Positions 8,770 to 16,914 of a DNA stretch of 47,844 bases are shown here, piece by piece. The notes below the pieces were generated by a model. It was given only the letters and a program-made list of their open reading frames with translations, was not told the DNA's origin and did not search any database. This stretch comes from Limnohabitans sp. (GTDB lineage: Bacteria > Pseudomonadota > Gammaproteobacteria > Burkholderiales > Burkholderiaceae_C), in NCBI RefSeq assembly GCF_030158565.1, contig NZ_JAOASQ010000044.1, forward strand, positions 1 to 47,844, given 5' to 3'. Both the position numbers and the translations under genes were made by a program. Position 1 is the first letter of the stretch; every line of letters begins with the position of its first letter.

Positions 8770-9417
8770 ATGCTGTTTGGCAAGTTGCTGCCCAAAGAAG
8801 GCAATTTCTTCGAACTCTTCAACCAACACGCTGAACGCACAGTCGAAGCGGCTCGGGCCTTTTCGAACTTGGTGGCCAATTACGGTGACATCCACCTGCG
8901 CGAAAAATACAACCGCGATGTGGACAACGCAGAGCACGCGGCAGACCGCGTGACCCAGGAAGTCAACCGCCTGATCCACACCACCTTCATCACCCCGATC
9001 GACCGTGAACAGATCCATGCCCTGATCAACCTGATGGACGATGTGGCCGACTTGATCCAGGATTCCGCTGAAACCATGGCGCTGTACGACGTGCGCCACA
9101 TGACCGAGGAGATCACCCGCCTGACCGACCTGTCCGTGCGCTGCTGCGAACGCGTGCAGGACGCTGTCAAATTGCTGGCCCGCATCGGCGAGCCTGCTGT
9201 GGCCGAGTCCGCGCTCAAGACCTGCGAAGAAATCGACCGTCTGGAGTCGGATGCCGACCGCGTGATGCGCAGCGCCATGAGCAAGCTGTTCCGTGACGAG
9301 CCCGATGTGCGCGAGATCATCAAGCTCAAGGCCATCTACGAACTGCTGGAAACCATCACCGACAAGTGTGAAGACGTGGCCAACCAGATCGAGGGCATCG
9401 TCCTCGAAAACTCCTGA
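8770..9417 (+). CDS. DUF47 family phosphate transport accessory protein (PhoU-like)
   Basis: The 215-residue, highly charged, all-helical protein matches the DUF47/PhoU-like family that accompanies Pit transporters. It starts MLFGKLLPKEGNFFELFNQH, the usual N-terminus. Conserved acidic stretches (EHAADRVTQEVN near 57-68, ESDADRVMR near 158-166) correspond to PhoU-type metal-binding motifs. It likely modulates the downstream transporter. An AGGAG ribosome-binding site precedes the ATG, and a Pho box lies just upstream. It is 21 bp from pit and almost certainly co-transcribed. Confidence 0.92.
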   Translation: MLFGKLLPKEGNFFELFNQHAERTVEAARAFSNLVANYGDIHLREKYNRDVDNAEHAADRVTQEVNRLIHTTFITPIDREQIHALINLMDDVADLIQDSAETMALYDVRHMTEEITRLTDLSVRCCERVQDAVKLLARIGEPAVAESALKTCEEIDRLESDADRVMRSAMSKLFRDEPDVREIIKLKAIYELLETITDKCEDVANQIEGIVLENS

Positions 9418-9438
9418 TCCGAACCGGGAATCCTGAAT

Positions 9439-10452
9439 ATGGAAACCGTACAAGCCGCCTTGTGGGTGGTGATCTTGCTGGTCGCCCTGGCGCTCATTTT
9501 TGACTTCATGAACGGGTTTCATGATGCGGCCAACTCGATCGCGACCGTGGTCTCCACGGGGGTGCTCAAACCCACCCAGGCGGTGGTGTTTGCCGCGTTC
9601 TTCAACTTTGTGGCCATTTTCATCTTCCACCTGAGTGTGGCGGCCACCGTTGGCAAGGGCATTGTTCAGCCCGGGGTGGTGGACACCCATGTGGTGTTTG
9701 GTGCTCTGGTGGGTGCCATCACCTGGAACGTGATCACCTGGTACTACGGTATCCCCAGCAGTTCTTCGCATGCGCTCATCGGTGGCATCGTGGGCGCCGT
9801 CATCGCCAAGTCGGGTGCTGGTTCTCTGGTGTCGTCGGGCATCATCAAGACTGTGTCTTTCATCTTTGTGTCACCAGTCCTCGGATTCCTGTTGGGCTCC
9901 ATGATGATGGTGCTTGTGGCGCATATCTGTCGTCGAGTGCGCCCTTCCAAAGTGGACAAATGGTTTCGCCGTTTGCAGTTGGTGTCTGCCGGCGCATACA
10001 GTTTGGGTCACGGTGGCAACGATGCGCAAAAAACCATCGGCATCATCTGGATGATGTTGATTGCTACAGGTTATGCCGCTGTCGGCGACAAAGCACCGCC
10101 AACCTGGACCGTGATCAGTTGCTACGCAGCCATTGGCCTGGGCACCATGTTCGGTGGCTGGCGCATCGTCAAGACCATGGGGCAGAAAATCACCAAGCTC
10201 AAGCCAGTTGGTGGTTTCTGTGCTGAGACCGGTGGTGCCATGACCTTGTTCCTGGCCACTGCCCTGGGCATTCCCGTGTCGACCACCCATACCATCACGG
10301 GTGCCATCGTGGGTGTTGGCTCTACCCAACGCGCCAGCGCCGTGCGCTGGGGGGTGGCTGGCAACATTGTGTGGGCCTGGGTTCTCACAATTCCCGCCAG
10401 TGCTTTTGTCGCTGCGATCGCTTACTGGGTCAGCTTTCAGGTGTTTGACTGA
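9439..10452 (+). CDS. pit: inorganic phosphate transporter, Pit family
   Basis: This 337-residue inner-membrane protein belongs to the Pit/PiT family of low-affinity, metal-phosphate:proton symporters. The duplicated signature is visible: NGFHDAANS at 25-33 and HGGNDAQK at about 191-198. PSSSSHALIGG and PVSTTHTITGAIVG are the second conserved pair, reflecting the internal repeat. About ten membrane spans are expected. The upstream DUF47 gene and Pho box imply phosphate-dependent control. An intrinsic terminator follows at 10472-10499. Confidence 0.95.
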   Translation: METVQAALWVVILLVALALIFDFMNGFHDAANSIATVVSTGVLKPTQAVVFAAFFNFVAIFIFHLSVAATVGKGIVQPGVVDTHVVFGALVGAITWNVITWYYGIPSSSSHALIGGIVGAVIAKSGAGSLVSSGIIKTVSFIFVSPVLGFLLGSMMMVLVAHICRRVRPSKVDKWFRRLQLVSAGAYSLGHGGNDAQKTIGIIWMMLIATGYAAVGDKAPPTWTVISCYAAIGLGTMFGGWRIVKTMGQKITKLKPVGGFCAETGGAMTLFLATALGIPVSTTHTITGAIVGVGSTQRASAVRWGVAGNIVWAWVLTIPASAFVAAIAYWVSFQVFD

Positions 10453-10471
10453 TGGCTTTGCGTGCTGCATG

Positions 10472-10499
10472 AAAAAGCCGGACACTGTCCGGCTTTTTT
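10472..10499 (+). terminator. intrinsic terminator after pit
   Basis: AAAAAGCCGGACA-CTG-TCCGGCTTTTTT forms a strong stem with a U-run on the plus strand. The symmetric A-run on the left means it can also terminate the convergent minus-strand gene (10503-10949), whose stop lies 4 bp away. Confidence 0.92.
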
Positions 10500-10502
10500 G
10501 AT

Positions 10503-10949
10503 TCACTGGCTGATCAGTCTGGCTTGTTCGATCTGGTATTCGAAGTACATCTGAAAGCTGAAAGCCAGGCTGGACATCAAGACCGCCGTGCCGATCAGCA
10601 AGGAGGTGGCGACGCCAAAAACCGTCAACCAGTTGGTTTGTCCGGCGACCTCGTCGGCAGCACCTTGCGGGTTGAATTTGGCGTTCCACTTTTCCACGGG
10701 CATCAAGCCGTAGACGATGGCCGTGAGGGCGCAGCCTGCGATGGTGAAGCCCAAACACGGGATCAACACCCAGCTCAATTGGTCGTCCAGGCCAAAGGCC
10801 TGCACGCGTTGAATGCCATACATGCCCAGTGCCGTTGGCACCGGCAAGAGCCAGCCCAGCATGTCGCCCAAGCCCTTGAGGTAAAAGCGGTGCAAGCCCA
10901 AGGGGCCGCCCCAAAAAGTGAGCCAAGTGGCCAGTGTTTTGTTTTTCAT
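10503..10949 (-). CDS. TM2-like small membrane protein
   Basis: The 148-residue protein starts MKNKTLATWLTFWGGPLG and continues LHRFYLKGLGD. This is the helix-GG-(x)GxHRFYLG pattern of TM2/NINE-type domains. At least three further hydrophobic segments follow, one near the C-terminus. The open frame extends upstream to 11165 as a shadow of the acetyltransferase gene. The ATG at 10949 fits the hydrophobic N-terminus. Function is unknown. It lies 8 bp downstream of the GNAT gene on the same strand, so the two may share a transcript. Confidence 0.8.
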   Translation of the reverse strand: MKNKTLATWLTFWGGPLGLHRFYLKGLGDMLGWLLPVPTALGMYGIQRVQAFGLDDQLSWVLIPCLGFTIAGCALTAIVYGLMPVEKWNAKFNPQGAADEVAGQTNWLTVFGVATSLLIGTAVLMSSLAFSFQMYFEYQIEQARLISQ

Positions 10950-10957
10950 GGGGTCGA

Positions 10958-11479
10958 TTATTGAGCAGGCGTGCTGTCGCCTGCGCCCAAAGGCTTTTCC
11001 ATCATCACCACATCCAGCCAGCGGTCGAATTTCCAGCCGCAAGATGTGAGGGTACCCACCGGTGTGAAGCCCACTGAGCGGTGCACACCAATCGAGGCTG
11101 CATTGGCAGAGTCGCCGATCACCGCCAGGAACTTGCGAACACCAGCCCTTTCGGCCTGGGCGCACAACTCGGTCAACAAAGCCTTGCCCAGCCCTTTGTG
11201 GGTGGCATCGACGGCCATGTAAATGGAGTCTTCAGCCGAAAAGCGGTAAGCCGGGCGGGGCTTGAACCAGTTGCAATATGCAAAGCCCAGCACCTGTCCT
11301 GCGTCCTCCACCACCAGGTAAGGCAGGCCCTTGGCCAGCACATCGGCACGCCTGGCGCTCATGTCGGCCTCTGAGGGGGGATCGATCTCGAAAGTGCCCG
11401 TACCCGTGAGCACATGGTGCCGGTAAATGGCTGTGATGGCCGCGATATCTTCGTCCCGGCTGCGTCGGATCAAGGGCAT
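10958..11479 (-). CDS. GNAT-family N-acetyltransferase (phosphinothricin acetyltransferase-like)
   Basis: The 173-residue protein has the N-terminus IRRSRDEDIAAITAIYRHHV and the internal GTFEIDPPS typical of the PAT/MddA branch of GNAT enzymes. The acetyl-CoA loop is seen as HKGLGKALL, and the C-terminus has the usual SIGVHRSVGFTPVG. Relatives acetylate amino-acid analogues such as phosphinothricin or methionine sulfoximine; the physiological substrate here is unknown. It is divergent from rpsP, whose putative promoter lies in the gap. Confidence 0.87.
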   Translation of the reverse strand: MPLIRRSRDEDIAAITAIYRHHVLTGTGTFEIDPPSEADMSARRADVLAKGLPYLVVEDAGQVLGFAYCNWFKPRPAYRFSAEDSIYMAVDATHKGLGKALLTELCAQAERAGVRKFLAVIGDSANAASIGVHRSVGFTPVGTLTSCGWKFDRWLDVVMMEKPLGAGDSTPAQ

Positions 11480-11493
11480 TGGTGCTCCCGTTG

Positions 11494-11499
11494 TATAAT
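11494..11499 (+). promoter_or_regulatory. candidate -10 element for the rpsP operon
   Basis: A perfect TATAAT lies 115 bp before rpsP, between the divergent GNAT gene and the ribosomal operon. A clear -35 is not seen at 16-18 bp. The inferred leader of about 110 nt contains a 7-bp perfect hairpin, ACTGGCC-GGGT-GGCCAGT (11520-11537), that could have a regulatory role. Confidence 0.55.
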
Positions 11500-11614
11500 G
11501 GTGGGCTTTTCAGTGTGTCACTGGCCGGGTGGCCAGTTGCGTGTCTCAAACGCTGGAAGAAAACGGGTGTCTCGGCAATTGTTCCGAAGTCACCCAACCA
11601 CCCAAGGATAAATC

Positions 11615-11866
11615 ATGGTTGTTATTCGTCTGAACCGCGGCGGCTCTAAAGCACGTCCTTTCTTCAACATCGTCGTCGCCGACAAGCGCGTGCGTCGTGA
11701 TGGTCGCTTCCTCGAGCGCATCGGTTTTTACAACCCCACAGCCAAAGGCGGCGAAGAAGGTCTGCGCATTGCCCAAGACCGCTTGACCTACTGGAAGGGT
11801 GTGGGCGCCCAGGCTTCCCCCACCGTGGAACGCCTGATCCGTCAAGCCGGCAAAGCCGCAGCCTGA
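11615..11866 (+). CDS. rpsP: 30S ribosomal protein S16
   Basis: The 83-residue basic protein starts [20 protein letters not shown] and contains [14 protein letters not shown], both diagnostic of S16, a small-subunit assembly protein. The ATG is preceded by an AAGGA ribosome-binding site. It heads the conserved rpsP-rimM-trmD-rplS operon; rimM follows after 7 bp. Confidence 0.98.
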   Translation: MVVIRLNRGGSKARPFFNIVVADKRVRRDGRFLERIGFYNPTAKGGEEGLRIAQDRLTYWKGVGAQASPTVERLIRQAGKAAA

Positions 11867-11873
11867 TCGGCTG

Positions 11874-12500
11874 ATGTCGGCCATGCGTCCACCCTTGGAG
11901 ACAGCGGCACTGCCCGCTGACGCCATCGAGGTCGGGCGCATTGCCGATGCCTGGGGCATCAAAGGCTGGTTCAAGGTCTTGCCCCACAGCGCCTCGCCCG
12001 AGGCGCTTTTTTCTTCCAAGCGCTGGTTTTTGTTGCCGCCCGATCGGCCCATGAAACCCAAGCGCCCCACGGAAGCTGCAGCCGCCAAGTCTGACGCCGC
12101 TGCATGGACCGAGCCCTTGCTCTTGCGCATCAAAGAGTCCAAAGACCATTCCAGCACGCTTGTGGCCACCGCCCACGACATCGACGACCGCAATGCCGCC
12201 GAGGCCTTGCGTGGCGCCCGGATTTTTGTCCCCCGTTCCAGCTTTCCCACCGCAGCCGAGGGCGAGTACTACTGGGTAGACCTGATGGGCCTGCAGGTGG
12301 TCAACCGTGAAGGCGTGTCACTTGGTGAGGTGCGTGACCTCATGTCCACGGGTCCGCAAACCGTGCTCGTGATCGAAGCCGCACCCGAAGCCGAAGGCGG
12401 CAAACCCGTCGAGCGCATGATTCCTTTCGTCAGCGCGTTTGTCGACGGTGTCGATCTGCCTGGCAAACGCATCACCGTTGACTGGCAGCCCGACTACTGA
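11874..12500 (+). CDS. rimM: ribosome maturation factor RimM
   Basis: RimM assists assembly of the 30S head and binds ribosomal protein S19. The N-terminal domain begins [17 protein letters not shown] (about 22-38), and the C-terminal PRC-barrel begins near [14 protein letters not shown]. At 208 residues it is longer than the common 170-180. The excess is an Ala/Lys/Pro-rich insertion at roughly residues 56-78 ([18 protein letters not shown]) within the N-terminal domain. Similar insertions occur in betaproteobacterial RimM, to my knowledge. It sits between rpsP and trmD in the usual order. Confidence 0.95.
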   Translation: MSAMRPPLETAALPADAIEVGRIADAWGIKGWFKVLPHSASPEALFSSKRWFLLPPDRPMKPKRPTEAAAAKSDAAAWTEPLLLRIKESKDHSSTLVATAHDIDDRNAAEALRGARIFVPRSSFPTAAEGEYYWVDLMGLQVVNREGVSLGEVRDLMSTGPQTVLVIEAAPEAEGGKPVERMIPFVSAFVDGVDLPGKRITVDWQPDY

Positions 12501-12528
12501 TCGGCCCCGGCCGTGGAGGGCCACATCC

Positions 12529-13281
12529 ATGCGCTTTGACATCATCACGCTGTTCCCGGAACTGTTTGCGCCGCTGCTCACCAGCGGCATCACTCGCCGC
12601 GCCTACGAAGGCGGGCTGGTCGATGTGCGCCTGTGGAACCCCCGTGACCACGCCGAGGGCAATTACCGCCGCGTGGACGACCGTTCTTTTGGCGGCGGCC
12701 CAGGCATGGTCATGCTGGCCGAGCCCCTGTTCAAAACGCTCAGCGCCATCCGCGCCGACCGCAACGAGGCCGACCCTGCGCCCTTGGTGCTGTTCTCGCC
12801 CATCGGGCAGGCGCTGAACCACAACGCGGTGGCCAACTGGTCGCAAAGCGCTGGTGCGGTTTTGTTGTGTGGTCGCTACGAAGGCGTGGACCAGCGTTTC
12901 ATTGACCAATACGTCGATGTGCAAATCAGTTTGGGCGACTTTGTCCTGTCCGGTGGGGAGATCGCCGCCATGGCCTTGCTCGATGCCGTCGCCCGTTTGC
13001 AGCCTGGCGTCCTGAACGACGAAGGCAGCCACCAGCTCGACAGTTTCAACCCAGCGCTCGACGGCCTGCTGGACAGCCCGCACTTCACCCGCCCCGAGGT
13101 CTGGCAGGGCCATGCCGTGCCACCCGAGTTGATGTCCGGGCACCATGCCCACATCGAGCGCTGGCGACGCGAACAAAGCTTGCGCTTGACCGCCGAGCAC
13201 CGCCCCGAGTTGCTCGACCAAGCGCGAGCCCAAGGCCGCCTGAGCCGTCAGGACGAGGCCTTTTTGCAAAAAAAGCTATAA
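12529..13281 (+). CDS. trmD: tRNA (guanine-N1)-methyltransferase
   Basis: TrmD methylates G37 of tRNAs with a G at position 36, preventing frameshifting. The product of 250 residues starts [13 protein letters not shown]. It carries the [11 protein letters not shown] loop and the trefoil-knot cofactor region [17 protein letters not shown], the standard SPOUT-family signatures. The open frame extends upstream into rimM, but the ATG at 12529, preceded by GGAGGG, clearly marks the start. It is followed by rplS after 120 bp. Confidence 0.97.
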   Translation: MRFDIITLFPELFAPLLTSGITRRAYEGGLVDVRLWNPRDHAEGNYRRVDDRSFGGGPGMVMLAEPLFKTLSAIRADRNEADPAPLVLFSPIGQALNHNAVANWSQSAGAVLLCGRYEGVDQRFIDQYVDVQISLGDFVLSGGEIAAMALLDAVARLQPGVLNDEGSHQLDSFNPALDGLLDSPHFTRPEVWQGHAVPPELMSGHHAHIERWRREQSLRLTAEHRPELLDQARAQGRLSRQDEAFLQKKL

Positions 13282-13282
13282 T
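13277..13282 (+). promoter_or_regulatory. candidate internal -10 element before rplS
   Basis: A perfect TATAAT overlaps the trmD stop codon, 120 bp before rplS. No good -35 is found at normal spacing. The unusually long 120-bp gap in an otherwise tight operon makes a separate rplS promoter or leader plausible. Nothing else recognisable lies in the gap. Confidence 0.35.
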
Positions 13283-13401
13283 TAAGGGCTTTTCGATCCT
13301 CTACCCGCCGCGATCTGGCTCCAGTTGTGCACATGATGCCCAGCGCTTACAGCACAGAACGCCCCTTGTGTAGCGAGGCATGATCGGACGGAGTTCAAAA
13401 A

Positions 13402-13785
13402 ATGAATTTGATTCAAACTCTTGAGCAGGAAGAAATTGCCCGTTTGGGTAAAGTGATTCCTGAATTTGCCCCCGGCGACACCGTGATCGTGAGCGTGAAT
13501 GTGGTTGAAGGTAACCGCAAACGTGTCCAGGCTTACGAAGGCGTCGTGATTGCCAAGCGCAATCGTGGTCTGAACAGCGGCTTCACAGTGCGCAAGATCT
13601 CCAGCGGCGAAGGTGTGGAACGTACGTTCCAAACCTACAGCCCTTTGATCGCCAGCATCGAAGTCAAGCGTCGTGGTGATGTTCGCCGCGCCAAGCTGTA
13701 CTACCTGCGTGACCGCAGCGGCAAGTCGGCACGTATCAAGGAAAAGTTGCCTCAGCGCAAAGCAGCCCCAGTGGCCGCTGCGTAA
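13402..13785 (+). CDS. rplS: 50S ribosomal protein L19
   Basis: The 127-residue protein has the L19 signatures [28 protein letters not shown] and [21 protein letters not shown]19 sits at the interface of the ribosomal subunits. A GGACGGAG ribosome-binding site precedes the ATG. The C-terminus ends with an Ala/Pro-rich tail (KAAPVAAA) that is longer than in E. coli. A strong terminator follows. Confidence 0.98.
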   Translation: MNLIQTLEQEEIARLGKVIPEFAPGDTVIVSVNVVEGNRKRVQAYEGVVIAKRNRGLNSGFTVRKISSGEGVERTFQTYSPLIASIEVKRRGDVRRAKLYYLRDRSGKSARIKEKLPQRKAAPVAAA

Positions 13786-13802
13786 AGCCTTTTTCCGAGG
13801 TA

Positions 13803-13839
13803 GAAAAAACCGCCCGGGTTCGCCCGTGGCGGTTTTTTT
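13803..13839 (+). terminator. intrinsic terminator of the rpsP-rplS operon
   Basis: AAAAAACCGCC and GGCGGTTTTTTT flank a short GC-rich loop, 18 bp after the rplS stop. The stem plus U-run is a textbook intrinsic terminator on the plus strand. Confidence 0.92.
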
Positions 13840-13868
13840 ACGCCTGTTCACATCGGCGCAGCCCCAAG

Positions 13869-13902
13869 AAAAAAGGCCTTGCCGGGTGAGGGCAAGGCCT
13901 TT
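13869..13902 (-). terminator. intrinsic terminator of the DEAD-box helicase gene
   Basis: On the minus strand AAAGGCCTTGCC pairs with GGCAAGGCCTTT and is followed by a T-rich tract. It lies about 45 bp beyond the helicase stop and back-to-back with the rplS terminator. Confidence 0.88.
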
Positions 13903-13946
13903 AAGCGTGCAGGGCGCGAGGGCCCTGATGGCTGTTGGTGGCTTGA

Positions 13947-15974
13947 TCAGCCGCGTGTGACTTTCAGCACGCGGGTGCCGCCACGCTTGCCGTCACCACC
14001 ACCTGCGCCGCCGGCATTGTGGGGCTTGAAGTTACCAGCACCAAATTGCTTGGGGCCACGGGCGAACTTGTCACCTGCTGCGCCACGAGGTGCTGCTGCG
14101 CGGGGCGCGTTGCGGCTGTCGCCACGGTCTTCCCAGCGGCCGCCTTGACGGCCTTCACCGCGTGCGTCCTGGCGCGGTGCACCACGGTTTTCGCGGTCCC
14201 AAGGGTGCGCAGGTGCGGCACCACGTTGTTCGAAGCGATCGCCACCACGGTTGTTGTCAAAGCGGGCATCGCCACCGCGGCCATCTTTGCGCGGGTCAAA
14301 GCGGGGCTCTGCACGCTGTTCAAAGCGAGGCTGCTCATCGCGGAAATTGCCACGTGGGGCGCGGTTGTCAAAACCACCTTCGCGGTTGCCGAAATCACGG
14401 CCACCACCGCCGCCGCCGCCCGAGCGGCCACGGAAGCCACCGCTGGCGTTGGCATAGTTGCGATCACCACCAAAACGGTCACCGCCACGGCCACCCATGG
14501 GCTTGCGTGCCTCAGGCATGCGTGCTTTGGGCTCCATGCCCGGAATCACTTCGGCCTTGAAAGGCTGGCGTGTGTAGGCTTCAATGTCACCGATCTTGCG
14601 GCGGTCACGCATTTCTGCAAAGGTGACAGCCAAGCCGTCGCGGCCTGCGCGGCCAGTACGGCCAATGCGGTGGGTGTAGTCCTCGGCCTTCATCGGCAAG
14701 CCGAAGTTGAAGACGTGGGTGATGGTGGGCACGTCAATGCCGCGAGCGGCCACGTCGGTGGCGACCAGAATCTGGACTTGGCCATTGCGCAACGCCATCA
14801 GGCGGCGGTTGCGCATGCCCTGGCTCAAAGCGCCGTGCAGGGCCACAGCCGAGAAGCCGTCTTGCTGCAAGTCGGCGGCCAGGCCGTCACACTCGATTTG
14901 GGTGCTGGAGAACACGATGGCTTGGTCGATCGTGGCGTCACGCAACCAGTGGTCGAGCATCTGGCGCTTGTGTTGGGCGTTGTCGGCCCAGAACAGCACC
15001 TGCTTGATGTTGTTGTGCTTTTCCTGTGGGTTGTCGATCTGGATTTTCTGGACCGAAGAACCACCGTCGTGCATCACGCGCATGGCCAGTTGCTGAATGC
15101 GCGGCGCAAAGGTGGCGCTGAACATCATGGTCTGGCGGCGCTGGCTGGTCATGTCGTTGATGTCGGCCAGGTCGTCCGAGAAGCCCAGGTCGAGCATGCG
15201 GTCGGCTTCGTCCACCACCAAAAACTGCACTTGGTCCAGCTTGATTTGCATGGAGCGTTGCAGGTCGAGCAAACGGCCAGGTGTGGCCACGACCAGGTTG
15301 GCGTTTTGCAGCTTGGCAATTTGCAGCTGGTAAGGAATGCCACCGACCACGTTGGCCACGCGCAGACCACGGGTGTGCTTGACCAGCTCGATCGCGTCAT
15401 GTGCGACCTGTTGGGCCAATTCACGGGTGGGGCACAGGATCAGGGCGCCGGGCGTCGGTGCCTTGAAGTTGCGTGGGTTGGTGGGGTCTTTGCGCTTGGC
15501 GCGCTTGGGTGCTGGCTCGCCTTTGGCGGCTGCATCGGCGCAAGCTTGTTCAAACTCGGCGCGTTCGATGGCTTCTTGTTCGGCCATTTGGGCGATCAAG
15601 GTGTGCAACACGGGCAGCAAGAAGGCGGCGGTTTTGCCGCTGCCGGTCTGGCTGGAGACCATCAGGTCGCTGTAGCCGTTGGACAGGCCGTCTTTCGAGC
15701 CGCCCGCAGTGGGCAATGCCAAAGGGATGGCGCGCAATTGCACGGCGGTAGGCTGTGTGTAGCCCAGGTCGGCCACGGCTTGCACCAGTTCAGGCGCCAG
15801 GCCCAGTTCGACGAAGCCGTTGGGCACGTCGGCCACGACTTCTTCGGCGGCAACGGCTTCAGAGGTGAGGGTGGCGTCTGCGGCCAATTCGGTTGCAGGG
15901 GCCAGGTCGGTGGAGATGGCCATGTTTTCGGCAGGCGACAAGTCGTCCTGCACTGTGTTCAAAGTGTCAGTCAT
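13947..15974 (-). CDS. DEAD-box ATP-dependent RNA helicase with RGG-rich tail
   Basis: The 675-residue protein has the full motif set: Q-motif region QPTAVQ (74-79), motif I SSQTGSGKT (107-115), PTRELAQ (182-188), DEAD (255-258), SAT (286-288), ARGIDVP (410-416) and HRIGRTGR (435-442). It resembles RhlE/DeaD-type helicases used in ribosome assembly and RNA decay. Two features are notable. A charged insertion of about 40 residues (about 130-170) lies between motif I and the PTREL motif. A long Gly/Arg/Asp/Asn-rich C-terminus (about 493-675) carries RGG-like repeats. The start is ATG at 15974, with a TATAGA hexamer 5 nt upstream. A long intergenic region (265 bp) separates it from orn. Confidence 0.93.
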   Translation of the reverse strand: MTDTLNTVQDDLSPAENMAISTDLAPATELAADATLTSEAVAAEEVVADVPNGFVELGLAPELVQAVADLGYTQPTAVQLRAIPLALPTAGGSKDGLSNGYSDLMVSSQTGSGKTAAFLLPVLHTLIAQMAEQEAIERAEFEQACADAAAKGEPAPKRAKRKDPTNPRNFKAPTPGALILCPTRELAQQVAHDAIELVKHTRGLRVANVVGGIPYQLQIAKLQNANLVVATPGRLLDLQRSMQIKLDQVQFLVVDEADRMLDLGFSDDLADINDMTSQRRQTMMFSATFAPRIQQLAMRVMHDGGSSVQKIQIDNPQEKHNNIKQVLFWADNAQHKRQMLDHWLRDATIDQAIVFSSTQIECDGLAADLQQDGFSAVALHGALSQGMRNRRLMALRNGQVQILVATDVAARGIDVPTITHVFNFGLPMKAEDYTHRIGRTGRAGRDGLAVTFAEMRDRRKIGDIEAYTRQPFKAEVIPGMEPKARMPEARKPMGGRGGDRFGGDRNYANASGGFRGRSGGGGGGGRDFGNREGGFDNRAPRGNFRDEQPRFEQRAEPRFDPRKDGRGGDARFDNNRGGDRFEQRGAAPAHPWDRENRGAPRQDARGEGRQGGRWEDRGDSRNAPRAAAPRGAAGDKFARGPKQFGAGNFKPHNAGGAGGGDGKRGGTRVLKVTRG

Positions 15975-16239
15975 GTGTATCTATAAAACTCGCACGGAAC
16001 AACGGCCGTCAACAGAAAAAGCTGTTGCATTGGGCCGCAGGCACCGCAAGGTTGAAAAAACATCAACCATCAAACGGTGCTCGCGAGTGGCGCTGGGCGT
16101 GGAGCCTGGCCGCTGTGAGTGACCCTATCGTTGGGTCAAGGCATGAAGGGAGATGTAGGAAACGCTGCACATGTTGCGCAGCGAGCCCACGATTATGACA
16201 CGGATCGAAAAAAAGCGCTAGGGTTTTCCCTGAAAAACT

Positions 16240-16827
16240 TCAAAGCCGGATGAAATGCTCGCGGTAATGCGCCAATTCGTCGATGGATTCGTGCACATCG
16301 GCCAAGGCGGTGTGCTTTTGCTGCTTCTTGAAAGACGAATACACCTCGGGCTTCCAGCGGCGTGACAGCTCCTTGAGTGTGCTCACGTCCAGGTTGCGGT
16401 AGTGAAAGAACGCTTCCAGCTTGGGCATGAACTTCACCAAAAAGCGGCGGTCTTGGCTGATGGTGTTGCCGCACAGGGGTGATGCGCCTTTGGGCAGGTA
16501 TTTTTTCAAAAAAGCGATGATCTGCTCTTCGGCATCGGCTTCGCTGGTGGTCGAGGCCTTGACCTTGTCGATCAGCCCGCTCTTGCCATGCGTGCCTTTG
16601 TTCCAAGCGTCCATCTTGCCCAGCAGCTCGTCGCTTTGGTGGATCACCAACACAGGGCCTTCAATGCGTGGCGACAGGTGAGGGCCGGTGACGATCACGG
16701 CGATCTCCAGCAGGCGTTCTTTTTCGGGGTCCAGGCCCGTCATTTCGCAATCGATCCAGACCAGGTTCTGGTCAGACTTGGCCAAGTCGGCCACTTCGGG
16801 GGCGGTGGTGGTGTTCACTTCAGACAT
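16240..16827 (-). CDS. orn: oligoribonuclease
   Basis: Orn degrades 2-5 nt RNAs, including pGpG from cyclic-di-GMP turnover. The product is 195 residues. [11 protein letters not shown] supplies the first DEDD-family catalytic acids (D26 and E28), and [11 protein letters not shown] near the C-terminus supplies the last aspartate. ATG at 16827 gives the short N-terminal extension [12 protein letters not shown] before the family core. The frame remains open far upstream but only as a shadow of the divergent peptidase gene. GACAAT lies 6 nt before this ATG with no ribosome-binding site, so the mRNA may be leaderless. Confidence 0.95.
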   Translation of the reverse strand: MSEVNTTTAPEVADLAKSDQNLVWIDCEMTGLDPEKERLLEIAVIVTGPHLSPRIEGPVLVIHQSDELLGKMDAWNKGTHGKSGLIDKVKASTTSEADAEEQIIAFLKKYLPKGASPLCGNTISQDRRFLVKFMPKLEAFFHYRNLDVSTLKELSRRWKPEVYSSFKKQQKHTALADVHESIDELAHYREHFIRL

Positions 16828-16833
16828 GCGCTG

Positions 16834-16862
16834 ATTGTCGCCGAAGCCGATGACCATGTCGG
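16834..16862 (-). promoter_or_regulatory. candidate orn promoter, leaderless type
   Basis: On the minus strand CCGACA (16857-16862) and GACAAT (16834-16839) are separated by 17 bp. The -10-like hexamer ends 6 nt before the orn ATG, so the predicted transcript start falls at the start codon. This is the best -35/-10 pair among the similar cases in the window. Confidence 0.5.
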
Positions 16863-16902
16863 ACCTGAAGGTGCCGACCTGCAAGGGGGAAGGGGCGGCT
16901 CC

Positions 16903-16908
16903 TACAAT
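16903..16908 (+). promoter_or_regulatory. candidate -10 element of the M48 peptidase operon
   Basis: TACAAT (5 of 6 matches to TATAAT) ends 6 nt before the ATG at 16915, and no Shine-Dalgarno sequence intervenes. The -35 region is weak. It mirrors the orn promoter on the other strand within the same 87-bp divergent gap. Confidence 0.5.
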
Positions 16909-16914
16909 ACCCGC

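Noticed and set aside
13282..13401. Known riboswitch or ribosomal-protein leader before rplS
   Set aside because: The 120-bp gap was read for long stems or conserved boxes and only short ATGCC/GGCAT complementarity was found, which is not enough.
14019..15986. A 655-codon open frame on the plus strand
   Set aside because: It is antisense to the DEAD-box helicase and lacks family features.
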